A DNA stretch of 64,000 nucleotides from an uncultured Bacteroidales bacterium (lineage in GTDB: Bacteria; Bacteroidota; Bacteroidia; Bacteroidales; UBA932): the NCBI GenBank assembly GCA_947168065.1, contig CAMVKH010000003.1:124001-188000 (forward strand). Reading direction: 5' to 3'. The notes beneath the pieces are model-generated. The model was not told where the DNA came from. It made no database searches and saw only the letters and a program-made list of their open reading frames with translations. The translations under genes and the position numbers were made by a program. This document shows, piece after piece, positions 25,031 through 32,200 of the stretch (position 1 is its first letter; every line of letters begins with the position of its first letter).

Positions 25031-28000
25031 TTACGCGTTCTTCAGCTTGTTTTCCAGCGCTTCGGCCGCCTCTTTCTGGCCGAAGGTGTTGTAGATCTTC
25101 ACCAGATAGAGATAGATCGTGGCCGCGTCGTCGGCGAGTTTCTTGCTGAGGATGTCGTCGTCGCCCGGGCCGATCGGGGTCGAGTAATAGATGAGCGACT
25201 GCAGGGTCTCATCGGCCAGGCGGTCGCCGACGGCGAGGGCCTTCTCGGGCTTGCCCAGGCGGAAGTAGTCTTCGATGATGGCGATGAGCGACCATTCGTT
25301 GAGGGAACGGAACAGCGATATGTTGTAAGGGAAGTTCTCGGCGGGCATGATGGCGACGCACTTGTCGAGCACTTCTTCGGCTTTCTCTTTCTCGCCACGC
25401 TCAAGCAGCGCGGTCGCCGTGGTGGCGAAGATGTCGCGCACCGGCACCACGGCGGTAAAGGTGAAGACGTTCTGGTAGTCCCAATGGACGTTCGTGTCGG
25501 CCAGCGATTCCAAGCGATAGGTGTGCATCAGCTTCTCGTAGAGGGCGTCTGCGTCGAGGGTGGCCTCCCGGTCGGAGTAGTCGTTGAGGAACGGGACGAG
25601 TTTGTAGACGAAGCCGTCGAACTGCAGCCAGGGCTCAAGACCGAGCTTGGTCTCGCCGCGCGAGACGAAATAGATCGGCCGCTTCCAGTCGTAGTTGGCC
25701 AGGATGTCGAGCATGATCAGGTCGAACTTCGAGATGTTGTTGCCGCTGATGTCCAGGATGAGGTAGTCCACCAGGCTGTCGCGTTTGCTCTCGGGCACGA
25801 TGCCCGCGGCGATGGCGTTGTCTTTGTCGACGGGGACCAGCAGCTTATGGCCGGGCACAAAGTCCTGACCTTCCCGGGTAAAGCGCTCATCCTTGAACAC
25901 GCCGATGGCTTCGGAGGCCAGCACGGGGTGGTCGACCACGTCGATCACGGGCGTATAGTCGTTGGTACCGTAGAGGTATTGCTTGCGCGGGATGGAGATG
26001 ATCACCGGGTCGGAATCGTAGAAGCGGCACTTCATCTGGTCGATGTACCAGTCCGTGCCCAGCAGCGAGGAATTGACGATGCGCACGTCGGTGCGGATAC
26101 CTTCCACTTCCTGGGCGTACCAGAGCGGGAAGGTGTCGTTGTCGCCGTGGGTCACGAGCAGGGCGTTGGGGTCGCAGCTCATCAGGTGGTTGTAGGCCAT
26201 GTCGCGGGCCGTGTAGCGACCGCTGCGGTCGTGGTCGTCCCAGTTCTGGCAGCCCATGAGCACGGGTACGACCAGGCCCAGGGCCACGGCCACTGCGGCG
26301 GCGGGCATTCCGTCCTGCTTCTTGGTGAGCTTCTCGAACCAGTGCTGCAGCGCCAGCACGCCCAGACCGATCCAGATCGTGAAGACGTAGAATGAGCCCG
26401 CATAGGCGTAGTCACGCTCGCGGACCTGGAAAGGCGTCTGATTCAGATACACCACGATGGCCAGGCCGGTGAGCAGGAAGAGCAGGCCGGTGACCCAGCT
26501 GTTGCGCGGGTCGTGCCGCAGCTGGAAGAAGAAGCCGATCAGGCCGAGGATCAGGGGCAGGAAGAAGTAGTGGTTCTTGCCGCGGTTGTGGGCCAGATAG
26601 TCGGGTGCGTCGCTCTGGTCGCCGAGGCGGATCTGGTCGAGGAACGTGATACCGCTTTCCCAGTTGCCGCGCGTCAGGTCGCCGGGCGTGTCGGCGTGCA
26701 GGTCGTTCTGGCGGCCGACGAAGTTCCACAGGAAGTAGCGCACGTACATGTGGTTGACCTGGTAGTCGAAGAAGTACTTCAGGTTGTCGGCCATCGTAGG
26801 CATCTGGAAGGTGGTGCTGCGGCCGTAGAGCGAGACGCGGCGGGTGTTGTACCTGGAGATGTAGCGCTGCTTGTAGAACTCCTTGTAGCGTTCTTCGAAG
26901 CCGTTCCACATACGCGGGAAGAGCATCTTGGTGCCGGCCGGATAGGTGGCGTCGATGTTGATGGCGTGATAGTACTTGCCGTCGAGCGGGGTCCAGTAGG
27001 GTATTTCCTTGATTTCGTAAGGCGAGTTGAAGGTCTGCCCGTAGATGATGGGGTTGGAGCCGTACTGCTCGCGGCCTAGGTAGCGGATCAGGGAATACGG
27101 GTTGTCGGGCTGGTATTCGTTCATCGGCGTGCCGGCGCTCGAGCGGATCAGGGTCACGGTGAAGAGCGAGTAGCCGATGATGATGGAGGTGACCATCAGG
27201 GTGATGGTGTGCGCCAGGGCCTTGTCTTTCTTGCGGAAGACGTACAGCAGCAGGAAGCAGGCGGCCAGGAACAGCACCATGAAGACGGCGGCGCCGATGT
27301 TGAACTTCGCCCCTAAGCCGTTGACGAAGATCCGGTCGACGACAGCGGCCATCCGCGGCAGATACGGGATGATGATGAACAGGATGAGGGCCAGGATGAC
27401 ACCCGAGACGGCCAGCACGAGAAGGGCACGCCAGAACGAGACGGGCTGCTGGTGCTTCTTGTAGTAGATCAGGAACACGATGGCCGGGATGGTCAGCAGG
27501 TTGAGCAGGTGCACGCCGATCGACAGACCCATCAGGAAGCAGATCAGGACCAGCCAGCGGTTGGCATACGGCTGTCCGGCTTGCTCCTCCCACTTGAGGG
27601 CCGCCCAGAAGACGACGGCGGTGAAGAGCGAGGACATCGCATAGACCTCACCTTCCACGGCGGAGAACCAGAACGTGTCGGAGAAGCAGTAGGCGAAGGC
27701 ACCCACGATGCCTGCCCCGAAGAGGGCGAAAGCGCTGGCCTTGGTCAGCGCGCGGCCCCGCTTTTCCTGGAGCCGGCACCCGAAGCAGACGATGGTCAGG
27801 TAGAGGAAGAAGATGGTCAGGCCGGAGCAGAGGGCGCTCATCGCATTGACCGCGACGGCCGCGTGCGCCGCTCCCGAGAAGATCGTGAAGATGCGGGCGA
27901 ACAGGTTGAAGACCATGTTGCCGGGGGCGTGGCCGACTTCGAGTTTATAAGACGATGCGATGAACTCGCCGCAGTCCCAGAAGCTGGTGGTGGGCTCGAT

Positions 28001-28084
28001 GGTCAGCAGGTAAACCGCCGACGCGAGCACGGCCACGCAGAGCGAGATAATGCGGTTGATCCGGGTGAACTGTTTCTTATCCAT
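25031..28084 (-). CDS. DUF2723-family multi-spanning membrane protein (GT-C-like)
   Basis: A 1017-residue membrane protein of the DUF2723 family, widespread in Bacteroidota. The N-terminal half has about ten to twelve hydrophobic helices. Near the start is the family hallmark TTSFWDCGEFIASSYKLEVG (residues 30-49), whose acidic pair resembles the catalytic loop of GT-C glycosyltransferases, and GHAPGN follows. After further helices, the C-terminal third is soluble and helical, with TPR-like pieces near residues 880-1010. Relatives are proposed to be lipid-linked-sugar protein glycosyltransferases, which would suit Bacteroidales O-glycosylation; that is inference. The promoter lies at 28110. 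Confidence 0.88.
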   Translation of the reverse strand: MDKKQFTRINRIISLCVAVLASAVYLLTIEPTTSFWDCGEFIASSYKLEVGHAPGNMVFNLFARIFTIFSGAAHAAVAVNAMSALCSGLTIFFLYLTIVCFGCRLQEKRGRALTKASAFALFGAGIVGAFAYCFSDTFWFSAVEGEVYAMSSLFTAVVFWAALKWEEQAGQPYANRWLVLICFLMGLSIGVHLLNLLTIPAIVFLIYYKKHQQPVSFWRALLVLAVSGVILALILFIIIPYLPRMAAVVDRIFVNGLGAKFNIGAAVFMVLFLAACFLLLYVFRKKDKALAHTITLMVTSIIIGYSLFTVTLIRSSAGTPMNEYQPDNPYSLIRYLGREQYGSNPIIYGQTFNSPYEIKEIPYWTPLDGKYYHAINIDATYPAGTKMLFPRMWNGFEERYKEFYKQRYISRYNTRRVSLYGRSTTFQMPTMADNLKYFFDYQVNHMYVRYFLWNFVGRQNDLHADTPGDLTRGNWESGITFLDQIRLGDQSDAPDYLAHNRGKNHYFFLPLILGLIGFFFQLRHDPRNSWVTGLLFLLTGLAIVVYLNQTPFQVRERDYAYAGSFYVFTIWIGLGVLALQHWFEKLTKKQDGMPAAAVAVALGLVVPVLMGCQNWDDHDRSGRYTARDMAYNHLMSCDPNALLVTHGDNDTFPLWYAQEVEGIRTDVRIVNSSLLGTDWYIDQMKCRFYDSDPVIISIPRKQYLYGTNDYTPVIDVVDHPVLASEAIGVFKDERFTREGQDFVPGHKLLVPVDKDNAIAAGIVPESKRDSLVDYLILDISGNNISKFDLIMLDILANYDWKRPIYFVSRGETKLGLEPWLQFDGFVYKLVPFLNDYSDREATLDADALYEKLMHTYRLESLADTNVHWDYQNVFTFTAVVPVRDIFATTATALLERGEKEKAEEVLDKCVAIMPAENFPYNISLFRSLNEWSLIAIIEDYFRLGKPEKALAVGDRLADETLQSLIYYSTPIGPGDDDILSKKLADDAATIYLYLVKIYNTFGQKEAAEALENKLKNA

Positions 28085-28109
28085 GTAGCGAGGTTTTTCG
28101 TGTAAACAA

Positions 28110-28117
28110 CAAAGATA
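28110..28117 (-). promoter_or_regulatory. -7 box (TATCTTTG) for the DUF2723 gene
   Basis: Exact match 25 nt before the ATG at 28084, divergent from the box at 28131. Confidence 0.65.
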
Positions 28118-28130
28118 AAGGTTTTATCAC

Positions 28131-28138
28131 TAACTTTG
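28131..28138 (+). promoter_or_regulatory. -7 box (TAACTTTG) for the yciH-DUF4271-hemD-rnpA-yidD unit
   Basis: Exact TAnnTTTG match 19 nt before the yciH ATG at 28158. The genes that follow overlap or nearly touch. Confidence 0.6.
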
Positions 28139-28157
28139 CGAAAAATTTGCAAGGACG

Positions 28158-28496
28158 ATGCCGCAAGACTGGAAAGACCTGCTCAAGGACAAGTTCGCCG
28201 ACGAACTTTCGACTTTACCTGCGGAACCGCAGCCGGAGGCCGCTGAGCCCCGGTTCCGGAAGCAGCGCTTCGTGGTGACGATCGACCGTCGCCGCCGCGC
28301 CGGCAAGCAGGTGACGCTGGTCTCCGGCTTCGTCGGGGAGGAAGCCGAACTCGAAGTGCTGGGCAAGCAGCTCAAGACGCGCCTGGGCGTCGGCGGCTCC
28401 GTATCCGATGGGGAGATCCTGCTGCAGGGCGACGTGCGCGACAAGGTCGTCGCGCTGCTCGCCGATCTGGGGCATCAGGCCAAGAGGGGGAATTGA
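28158..28496 (+). CDS. yciH: SUI1/YciH-family translation initiation factor
   Basis: A 112-residue protein whose C-terminal about 80 residues form the SUI1/eIF1-like fold: VTIDRRRRAGKQVTLVSGF near residue 40, then ELEVLGKQLKTRLGVGGSV and GEILLQGDVRDKVVALLADL. Bacterial YciH influences start-codon fidelity on the 30S subunit, though its physiological role is modest. The charged N-terminal 35 residues are typical. The stop codon is one base before the GTG start of the DUF4271 gene, so the two are probably coupled. Confidence 0.92.
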   Translation: MPQDWKDLLKDKFADELSTLPAEPQPEAAEPRFRKQRFVVTIDRRRRAGKQVTLVSGFVGEEAELEVLGKQLKTRLGVGGSVSDGEILLQGDVRDKVVALLADLGHQAKRGN

Positions 28497-28497
28497 C

Positions 28498-29115
28498 GTG
28501 AGAGTATTACCCGATCCTTATGTGCTGGCGTTTCTGCTGGCGGACGCCCTGGCCCTGCTTCTGTGCTACAATCGGCTGCTTTCAGCCCTGAAGGGCTCCG
28601 CGGCCTGTTTCCACAGCTTTCACAGCACCCAGGAGATGCTGGGCAACAACTATGTCTGCGCTTCCGTGCGGATCATCTTCTTTCTCCTGCAGCCCTTCTA
28701 CGCGCTGACCCTCTGCATGACGGGACTTAGTTCGCTGGACTTTGCCTGGACCCTCGTGGCGCTTCTCGGCCTGGTGCTGCTGCGCAAGCTGGTGTTCCTG
28801 CTCGTGGGCTGGCTTTCTTCCCGGATGGGTGCTTTTCGTGCTTTGGAGCGCACGGGCCTGGCCCTTTCGGTGCTGGGACTGCTCGCTTCGATGCTGGCCG
28901 CCCTGGCGGCCTGGCTGACGCCCGACGCGCCGCGCTGGCTGCTGTGGGGCTGGCTGGGCCTGATGGTCGCCGTATGCGCCTTCTTCTACGTGCGCCGGGG
29001 AAATTCCATCATTTTATCAACTGGATTTTCTGTTTTCTACTGGGTTTTGTATCTTTGCAGCCTTGAATTTTTACCGATTTGTGTGGTAGTTAACATCTTG
29101 ATCAATGGAAATTAA
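28498..29115 (+). CDS. DUF4271 integral membrane protein
   Basis: A 205-residue protein of the Bacteroidota-specific DUF4271 family with about six hydrophobic helices. The conserved part includes FHSFHSTQEMLGNNYVCASV near residue 40. I place the start at GTG 28498, one base after the yciH stop and just after a purine-rich AAGAGGGGG; reading further upstream only yields an antisense-like arginine-rich run inside yciH. The last 11 bp overlap hemD. Members are routinely found before hemD, so a connection to haem or envelope is possible but unproven. Confidence 0.85.
   Translation: MRVLPDPYVLAFLLADALALLLCYNRLLSALKGSAACFHSFHSTQEMLGNNYVCASVRIIFFLLQPFYALTLCMTGLSSLDFAWTLVALLGLVLLRKLVFLLVGWLSSRMGAFRALERTGLALSVLGLLASMLAALAAWLTPDAPRWLLWGWLGLMVAVCAFFYVRRGNSIILSTGFSVFYWVLYLCSLEFLPICVVVNILINGN
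29050..29057 (+). promoter_or_regulatory. Internal -7 box (TATCTTTG) ahead of hemD
   Basis: Exact match inside the end of the DUF4271 gene, 47 nt before the hemD ATG. It may give hemD-rnpA-yidD an extra promoter. Confidence 0.5.
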
Positions 29116-29854
29116 ACGTGTTCTCATCTCGCAGCCCGAACCTTCGGGTGCCTCTCCCTACACTGAACTGATTTCCAAGTGGGGTTTGACCATCGATTTT
29201 CGCCCGTTCTTCCGGGTGGAAGGCGTGTCCGTCCGTGATTTCGTCGCCCAGCGGGTGACCATCCTCGACTATACGGCCATCGTGTTTACGTCGCGTCTGG
29301 CCATCGATTCCTTCTTCCATATCTGCGAGCAGACGCGCGTGAGCGTGCCCGAGACCATGAAATATTTCTGCCAGAGCGAGGCCATCGCCGTCTATCTTCA
29401 GAAATACATCGTCTATCGCAAACGGAAGATTTTCTTCGGCACCGGCACCGTTGCCTCGATGGTCCAGGCCATCGGCACGAAGCACAAGGGCGAGCATTTC
29501 CTGATCGCCTGCACCGACAACCTCAAGCCCGAAGTCCACAAGCTCTTTACCAAGGAAAAGCTGAAGCACGGCAGCGCCGTCTTCGTCCGCACGGTCAGCA
29601 ACGACCTGAGCGGCCTCAATCCGCACGACTACCAGGTCGTGGCCTTCTACAGCCCGTCCGACGTGAAATCGCTGCAGGAAGCCTATCCGGACTTCGAGCA
29701 GAAAGACCTAGTCTTCGCCACCTTCGGTCCTTCCACTGCCAAGGCGATGGAAGAAGCGGGCCTGAAGGTCGACATCAAGGCGCCCACGCCGAACGCTCCC
29801 TCGATCGCCGAGGCGCTGAGCAACTATCTCGAATCGGGCCGCGAACAGGAATGA
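29105..29854 (+). CDS. hemD: Uroporphyrinogen-III synthase
   Basis: A 249-residue HemD-fold protein, predicted to cyclise hydroxymethylbilane to uroporphyrinogen III in tetrapyrrole synthesis. Two alternating alpha/beta halves are visible. Motifs include VLISQPEPSGASPYTELI at the start, YTAIVFTSRLAIDSFF near residue 58, VVAFYSPSDVKSLQEAYPDF near 178, and FATFGPSTAKAMEEAGL at about 205. HemD sequences are poorly conserved, but this Bacteroidota subfamily is regularly annotated so and sits beside rnpA. The start overlaps DUF4271 by 11 bp and the end overlaps rnpA as ATGA. Confidence 0.85.
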   Translation: MEIKRVLISQPEPSGASPYTELISKWGLTIDFRPFFRVEGVSVRDFVAQRVTILDYTAIVFTSRLAIDSFFHICEQTRVSVPETMKYFCQSEAIAVYLQKYIVYRKRKIFFGTGTVASMVQAIGTKHKGEHFLIACTDNLKPEVHKLFTKEKLKHGSAVFVRTVSNDLSGLNPHDYQVVAFYSPSDVKSLQEAYPDFEQKDLVFATFGPSTAKAMEEAGLKVDIKAPTPNAPSIAEALSNYLESGREQE

Positions 29855-30156
29855 ATGAGCGGCAGATCCTCCAGCTGCTGAAAACGGGACAAGTGTCGTT
29901 CCGGTATCCGTTGAAAGTCCACTTTCAGGCGGGCACGGGGGATTTCGGCGTATCGGTACCCAAACGCAATTTCAAGCGGGCCGTCTGGCGCAACCTGCTC
30001 AAACGCAGGGTGCGCGAAGCCTACCGCCTGAACCGGTCCCGTCTCGGCGACAAGTCATACGACGTTTTCATCTATTACGTGGGCAAGCAGGAAGAAGACT
30101 ATGGACGCATCGAAAAAAGCCTCCTGGAGATCCTGGACGATATGGCTTCCCGTTAA
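29851..30156 (+). CDS. rnpA: Ribonuclease P protein component
   Basis: The protein subunit that helps RNase P RNA cleave tRNA 5' leaders. At 101 residues it is slightly short. The characteristic RNR-type basic helix is present ([24 protein letters not shown], residues 43-66), preceded by strands ([14 protein letters not shown]). Its ATG overlaps the hemD stop and its last 56 bp overlap yidD in another frame, the usual rnpA-yidD linkage. The rpmH and dnaA neighbours seen in other phyla are absent, as is normal in this group. Confidence 0.95.
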   Translation: MNERQILQLLKTGQVSFRYPLKVHFQAGTGDFGVSVPKRNFKRAVWRNLLKRRVREAYRLNRSRLGDKSYDVFIYYVGKQEEDYGRIEKSLLEILDDMASR

Positions 30157-30346
30157 GCTGATCCGGCTCTACCAGATCTTCCTGTCGCCCTACATGGGCC
30201 GGCAGTGCCGCTACACGCCCACCTGCTCCAACTACGCCCTCGAAGCCCTCCGCAAGCACGGCCTCCTCCGCGGCTCCTGGCTCGCCATCCGCCGCATCCT
30301 CCGCTGCGCCCCCTGGGGCGGCTCCGGATATGATCCTGTGCCGTAG
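30101..30346 (+). CDS. yidD: Membrane protein insertion efficiency factor YidD
   Basis: An 81-residue YidD, a small membrane-associated factor aiding YidC-dependent insertion. The core is unmistakable: [20 protein letters not shown] then [10 protein letters not shown], with the conserved cysteine pair and [13 protein letters not shown] at the end. The ATG at 30101 is the only good start, and it forces a 56-bp overlap with the end of rnpA; a later start would remove the amphipathic N-terminal helix. A perfect 11-bp hairpin begins at the stop codon. Confidence 0.93.
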   Translation: MDASKKASWRSWTIWLPVKLIRLYQIFLSPYMGRQCRYTPTCSNYALEALRKHGLLRGSWLAIRRILRCAPWGGSGYDPVP

Positions 30347-30370
30347 TTACTGGGGCAGCGCCCCAGTAAC
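30346..30370 (+). terminator. Perfect palindrome at the yidD stop codon
   Basis: GTTACTGGGGC (30346-30356), loop AGC, GCCCCAGTAAC (30360-30370). There is no U-tract. The ACTGGGGC/GCCCCAGT motif recurs in the composite repeats at 20.6, 30.7 and 43.1 kb, so this is also a repeat part. Confidence 0.6.
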
Positions 30371-30477
30371 TCAGACATGGGAGGGGCCCAGCGAAGCTGG
30401 GAGGGATGGAGCGAAGCGGAAGGTTTTTGACCGATAGTTGCGAGACTTCATGCAAAAGCGACAAGTTGGTTAGTTTT

Positions 30478-30595
30478 GCCGCGACGACGTTGTGAAGGGC
30501 GCTACGTTGACGTCGTGGAACGATTTAGGCCGTTTTTGGCGAAAAACAGGCCGCGACGACAATCTGATGCCTCTCACATTGTTTTCGCGTCCAAA
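30478..30595 (+). repeat. 118-bp two-hairpin repeat (family A), copy 1
   Basis: Starts GCCGCGACGACGTTGTGAAG and ends TTGTTTTCGCGTCCAAA. By hand alignment it matches 39216-39333 (inverse) without gaps and with 12 mismatches in 118. It folds as two adjacent stem-loops (CCGCGACGAC/GTCGTCGTGG-type, then a GACGACAAT/ATTGTTTTC-type stem). Confidence 0.9.
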
Positions 30596-30650
30596 ATCTT
30601 TGGCCTATTTCCGAAAGCTATTTGCTTTTGCTGGAAGGCGCGACAGTTTT

Positions 30651-30820
30651 CGAGTCAAAAACCCATGGCCATCTGTGTCTACTGGGGCTCTGCCCCAAAC
30701 CCTGCCGCTACGGACTGCTATCACACGGGCCCACACAACGGCCTCCGCTAGCGGCTGATGCCGCTTTGAAGCGGAAGGTTTTTGAATCGAAAACTGCAAG
30801 CCTGGAGGCAAAAGCCTACC
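30651..30820 (+). repeat. Composite intergenic repeat (family B), full copy
   Basis: Order: TCAAAAACCCATGGCCATCT, TACTGGGGC/GCCCCA hairpin, CCCTGCCGCTAC, CTGCTATCACACGG, CCTCCGCTA, GCGGCTGATGCCGC (30751-30764), AAGCGGAAGGTTTTTGAATC, then CTGCAAGCCTGGAGGCAAAAGC. It aligns with the minus-strand copy at 20446-20640. Confidence 0.85.
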
Positions 30821-30821
30821 A

Positions 30822-31253
30822 TCAGCGTTGTTTTTTGAAGAAGTCGGTCATGAGTTGACTGCAGGCGGAGGAGAGGGGGCCGGCGGTGACTTGGGTGCGG
30901 GGGTGGAGGAGAGAGGGGGTGAAGAGGGTGTAGCCGCGTTTGGGGTCGGGGGCGCCGTAGACGAGGCGGCCGAGCTGGGCCCAGGCGAGGGCGGCAGCAC
31001 ACATCGGGCAGGGTTCCACCGTTACGTAGAGGGTGCAGTCGTTGAGGTATTTGCCGCCCAGATAGTCGGCGGCCATGCCGATGAGCTGCATCTCGGCGTG
31101 GGCGGTCGGATCGGTGAGCCTTTCCGTGAGATTGTGGGCGCGGGCGATGATGCGGCCGCCGCAGACCACGATGCCGCCGATGGGCACTTCGCCTTCCGCT
31201 CCGGCGGCGCGCGCTTCACGCAGCGCCTCCTGCATGTATTGTTCGTCGTTCAT
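30822..31253 (-). CDS. tadA: tRNA adenosine deaminase-type nucleoside deaminase
   Basis: A 143-residue zinc deaminase of the CDA fold. The family is best known for TadA, which converts A34 to inosine in tRNA-Arg(ACG). The zinc/catalytic motifs are HAE (TAHAEMQLI, near residue 51) and PCPMCAAAL (near 81). The N-terminal MNDEQYMQEALREARAAG helix and EVPIGGIVV match TadA. Guanine deaminases are close relatives, so substrate is likely rather than certain. The ATG overlaps the end of the Stealth-family gene (ATGA), and the gene ends next to the family-B repeat. Confidence 0.92.
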   Translation of the reverse strand: MNDEQYMQEALREARAAGAEGEVPIGGIVVCGGRIIARAHNLTERLTDPTAHAEMQLIGMAADYLGGKYLNDCTLYVTVEPCPMCAAALAWAQLGRLVYGAPDPKRGYTLFTPSLLHPRTQVTAGPLSSACSQLMTDFFKKQR

Positions 31254-32128
31254 CGTTCAAATCGGGATTTGTCGGGGAAATGGGCCGCAAAGGCCGTCAG
31301 AAGGGCGTCGCGGAGCGCTTCAAAGCGCGCCGGGCTCATTTCCACATCGTTGATACACAATATTTTCTCGCGGGGCGAGCGGATGGCTGCGGCCAGGCGC
31401 TGCGGCGAGACGGTTGCGAGCGAGAGATGCTGGTTGGAGAGCCGCCGCGCGCGGCCGCTGCCGCTCAGCAGCTGGTAGTCCGGGAAGAGGTACTGATTGC
31501 AATTCCTGGCGTCGCGGAGCGGCGTCAGCGAGGCCATGAGTTCCGCTTCCACTTTCCGGAATGCGGTGGCGCTGGCGCTGCGCAGCATCGGCATGACCGA
31601 GTGCTGCGGCCGCAGGAATCCCGGCGGAACCTTCAGGCCGAGGGCCTTGCGGGCCAAACGGTCCGCGTTCCGGGTCTGGCGCTTGTAGATGCCGGGCGCG
31701 AAAAGATGGTGCGAAAAGCCCGTCGCCGCTTTTCCGCCCGGGAAGAAATCTTGCGCGGCAGCATCTTTTACCGGAAACAGATCGTCGTTGAAATAGAGAA
31801 ACTGCTCCGCCAGACCGGGGATGCGGTGCAGGAAGAGCTCGATGGTGCAGCTGTTGAAGGTCGGCAGACATTGCGCCGGCAGGATATCGCTGTGATACAC
31901 CACATTCAGCTGCGAGATGTCGGCCCAGGCCGGGACCTGGCTCTCCCGCGACACGACCAGATAGACTTTGTTGATAAAAGGCATGTGCCGCTCGATGCCG
32001 CGCAGCAGATAGGGCAGCGTGCCCCAGTCGCGGTAGCGCTTGGCCAGGGCCTGCCGGCCTGCGGCAGCCCGGTAGTCCTGCTGCCAGAGGGGATCGCTCC
32101 CGTCCACGAAGGTGATAACGGCATCCAT
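31250..32128 (-). CDS. Stealth-family sugar phosphotransferase
   Basis: A 292-residue Stealth-domain protein, a family that transfers sugar-1-phosphate units in capsule or cell-surface polysaccharide synthesis. Conserved region 1 is ITFVDGSDPLWQQDY (residues 5-19). Region 2 covers about 35-140, with NKVYLVVSRESQVPAWAD, VVYHSDILPAQCLPTFNS and EQFLYFNDDLFPVKD. Region 3-like text follows near 190 (RPQHSVMPML). The start at ATG 32128 lies 17 nt after a promoter box; longer readings run antisense into the next gene. No polysaccharide cluster surrounds it; tadA is its only operon partner, so the acceptor is unknown. Confidence 0.85.
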   Translation of the reverse strand: MDAVITFVDGSDPLWQQDYRAAAGRQALAKRYRDWGTLPYLLRGIERHMPFINKVYLVVSRESQVPAWADISQLNVVYHSDILPAQCLPTFNSCTIELFLHRIPGLAEQFLYFNDDLFPVKDAAAQDFFPGGKAATGFSHHLFAPGIYKRQTRNADRLARKALGLKVPPGFLRPQHSVMPMLRSASATAFRKVEAELMASLTPLRDARNCNQYLFPDYQLLSGSGRARRLSNQHLSLATVSPQRLAAAIRSPREKILCINDVEMSPARFEALRDALLTAFAAHFPDKSRFER

Positions 32129-32145
32129 CTTCCCGACAATTTGGA

Positions 32146-32153
32146 CAAAGATA
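32146..32153 (-). promoter_or_regulatory. -7 box (TATCTTTG) for the Stealth-tadA operon
   Basis: Exact match 17 nt before the ATG at 32128, divergent from the box at 32185. Confidence 0.6.
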
Positions 32154-32184
32154 GCGATTTTACGCGTAAGGTATGGATTTTGTG

Positions 32185-32192
32185 TATCTTTG
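32185..32192 (+). promoter_or_regulatory. -7 box (TATCTTTG) for the outer-membrane HExxH protein
   Basis: Exact match ending 8 nt before the ATG at 32201, so the transcript should be nearly leaderless. Confidence 0.55.
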
Positions 32193-32200
32193 CAGTCCCA

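Larger units (their letters stand above)
30347..30821. other. Convergent intergenic region built of repeats
   Basis: 475 bp between yidD and tadA with no credible gene. It contains a degenerate family-B copy (30346-30464, ending GGAAGGTTTTTGA and GTTGCGAGACTTCATGCAAAAG), family-A (30478-30595) and a full family-B copy (30651-30820). Confidence 0.85.

Noticed and set aside
28408-28497. Upstream extension of the DUF4271 gene
   Set aside because: It lies inside yciH in another frame and encodes an Arg/Cys/Ser-rich run unlike the family; the GTG at 28498 follows a purine-rich site.
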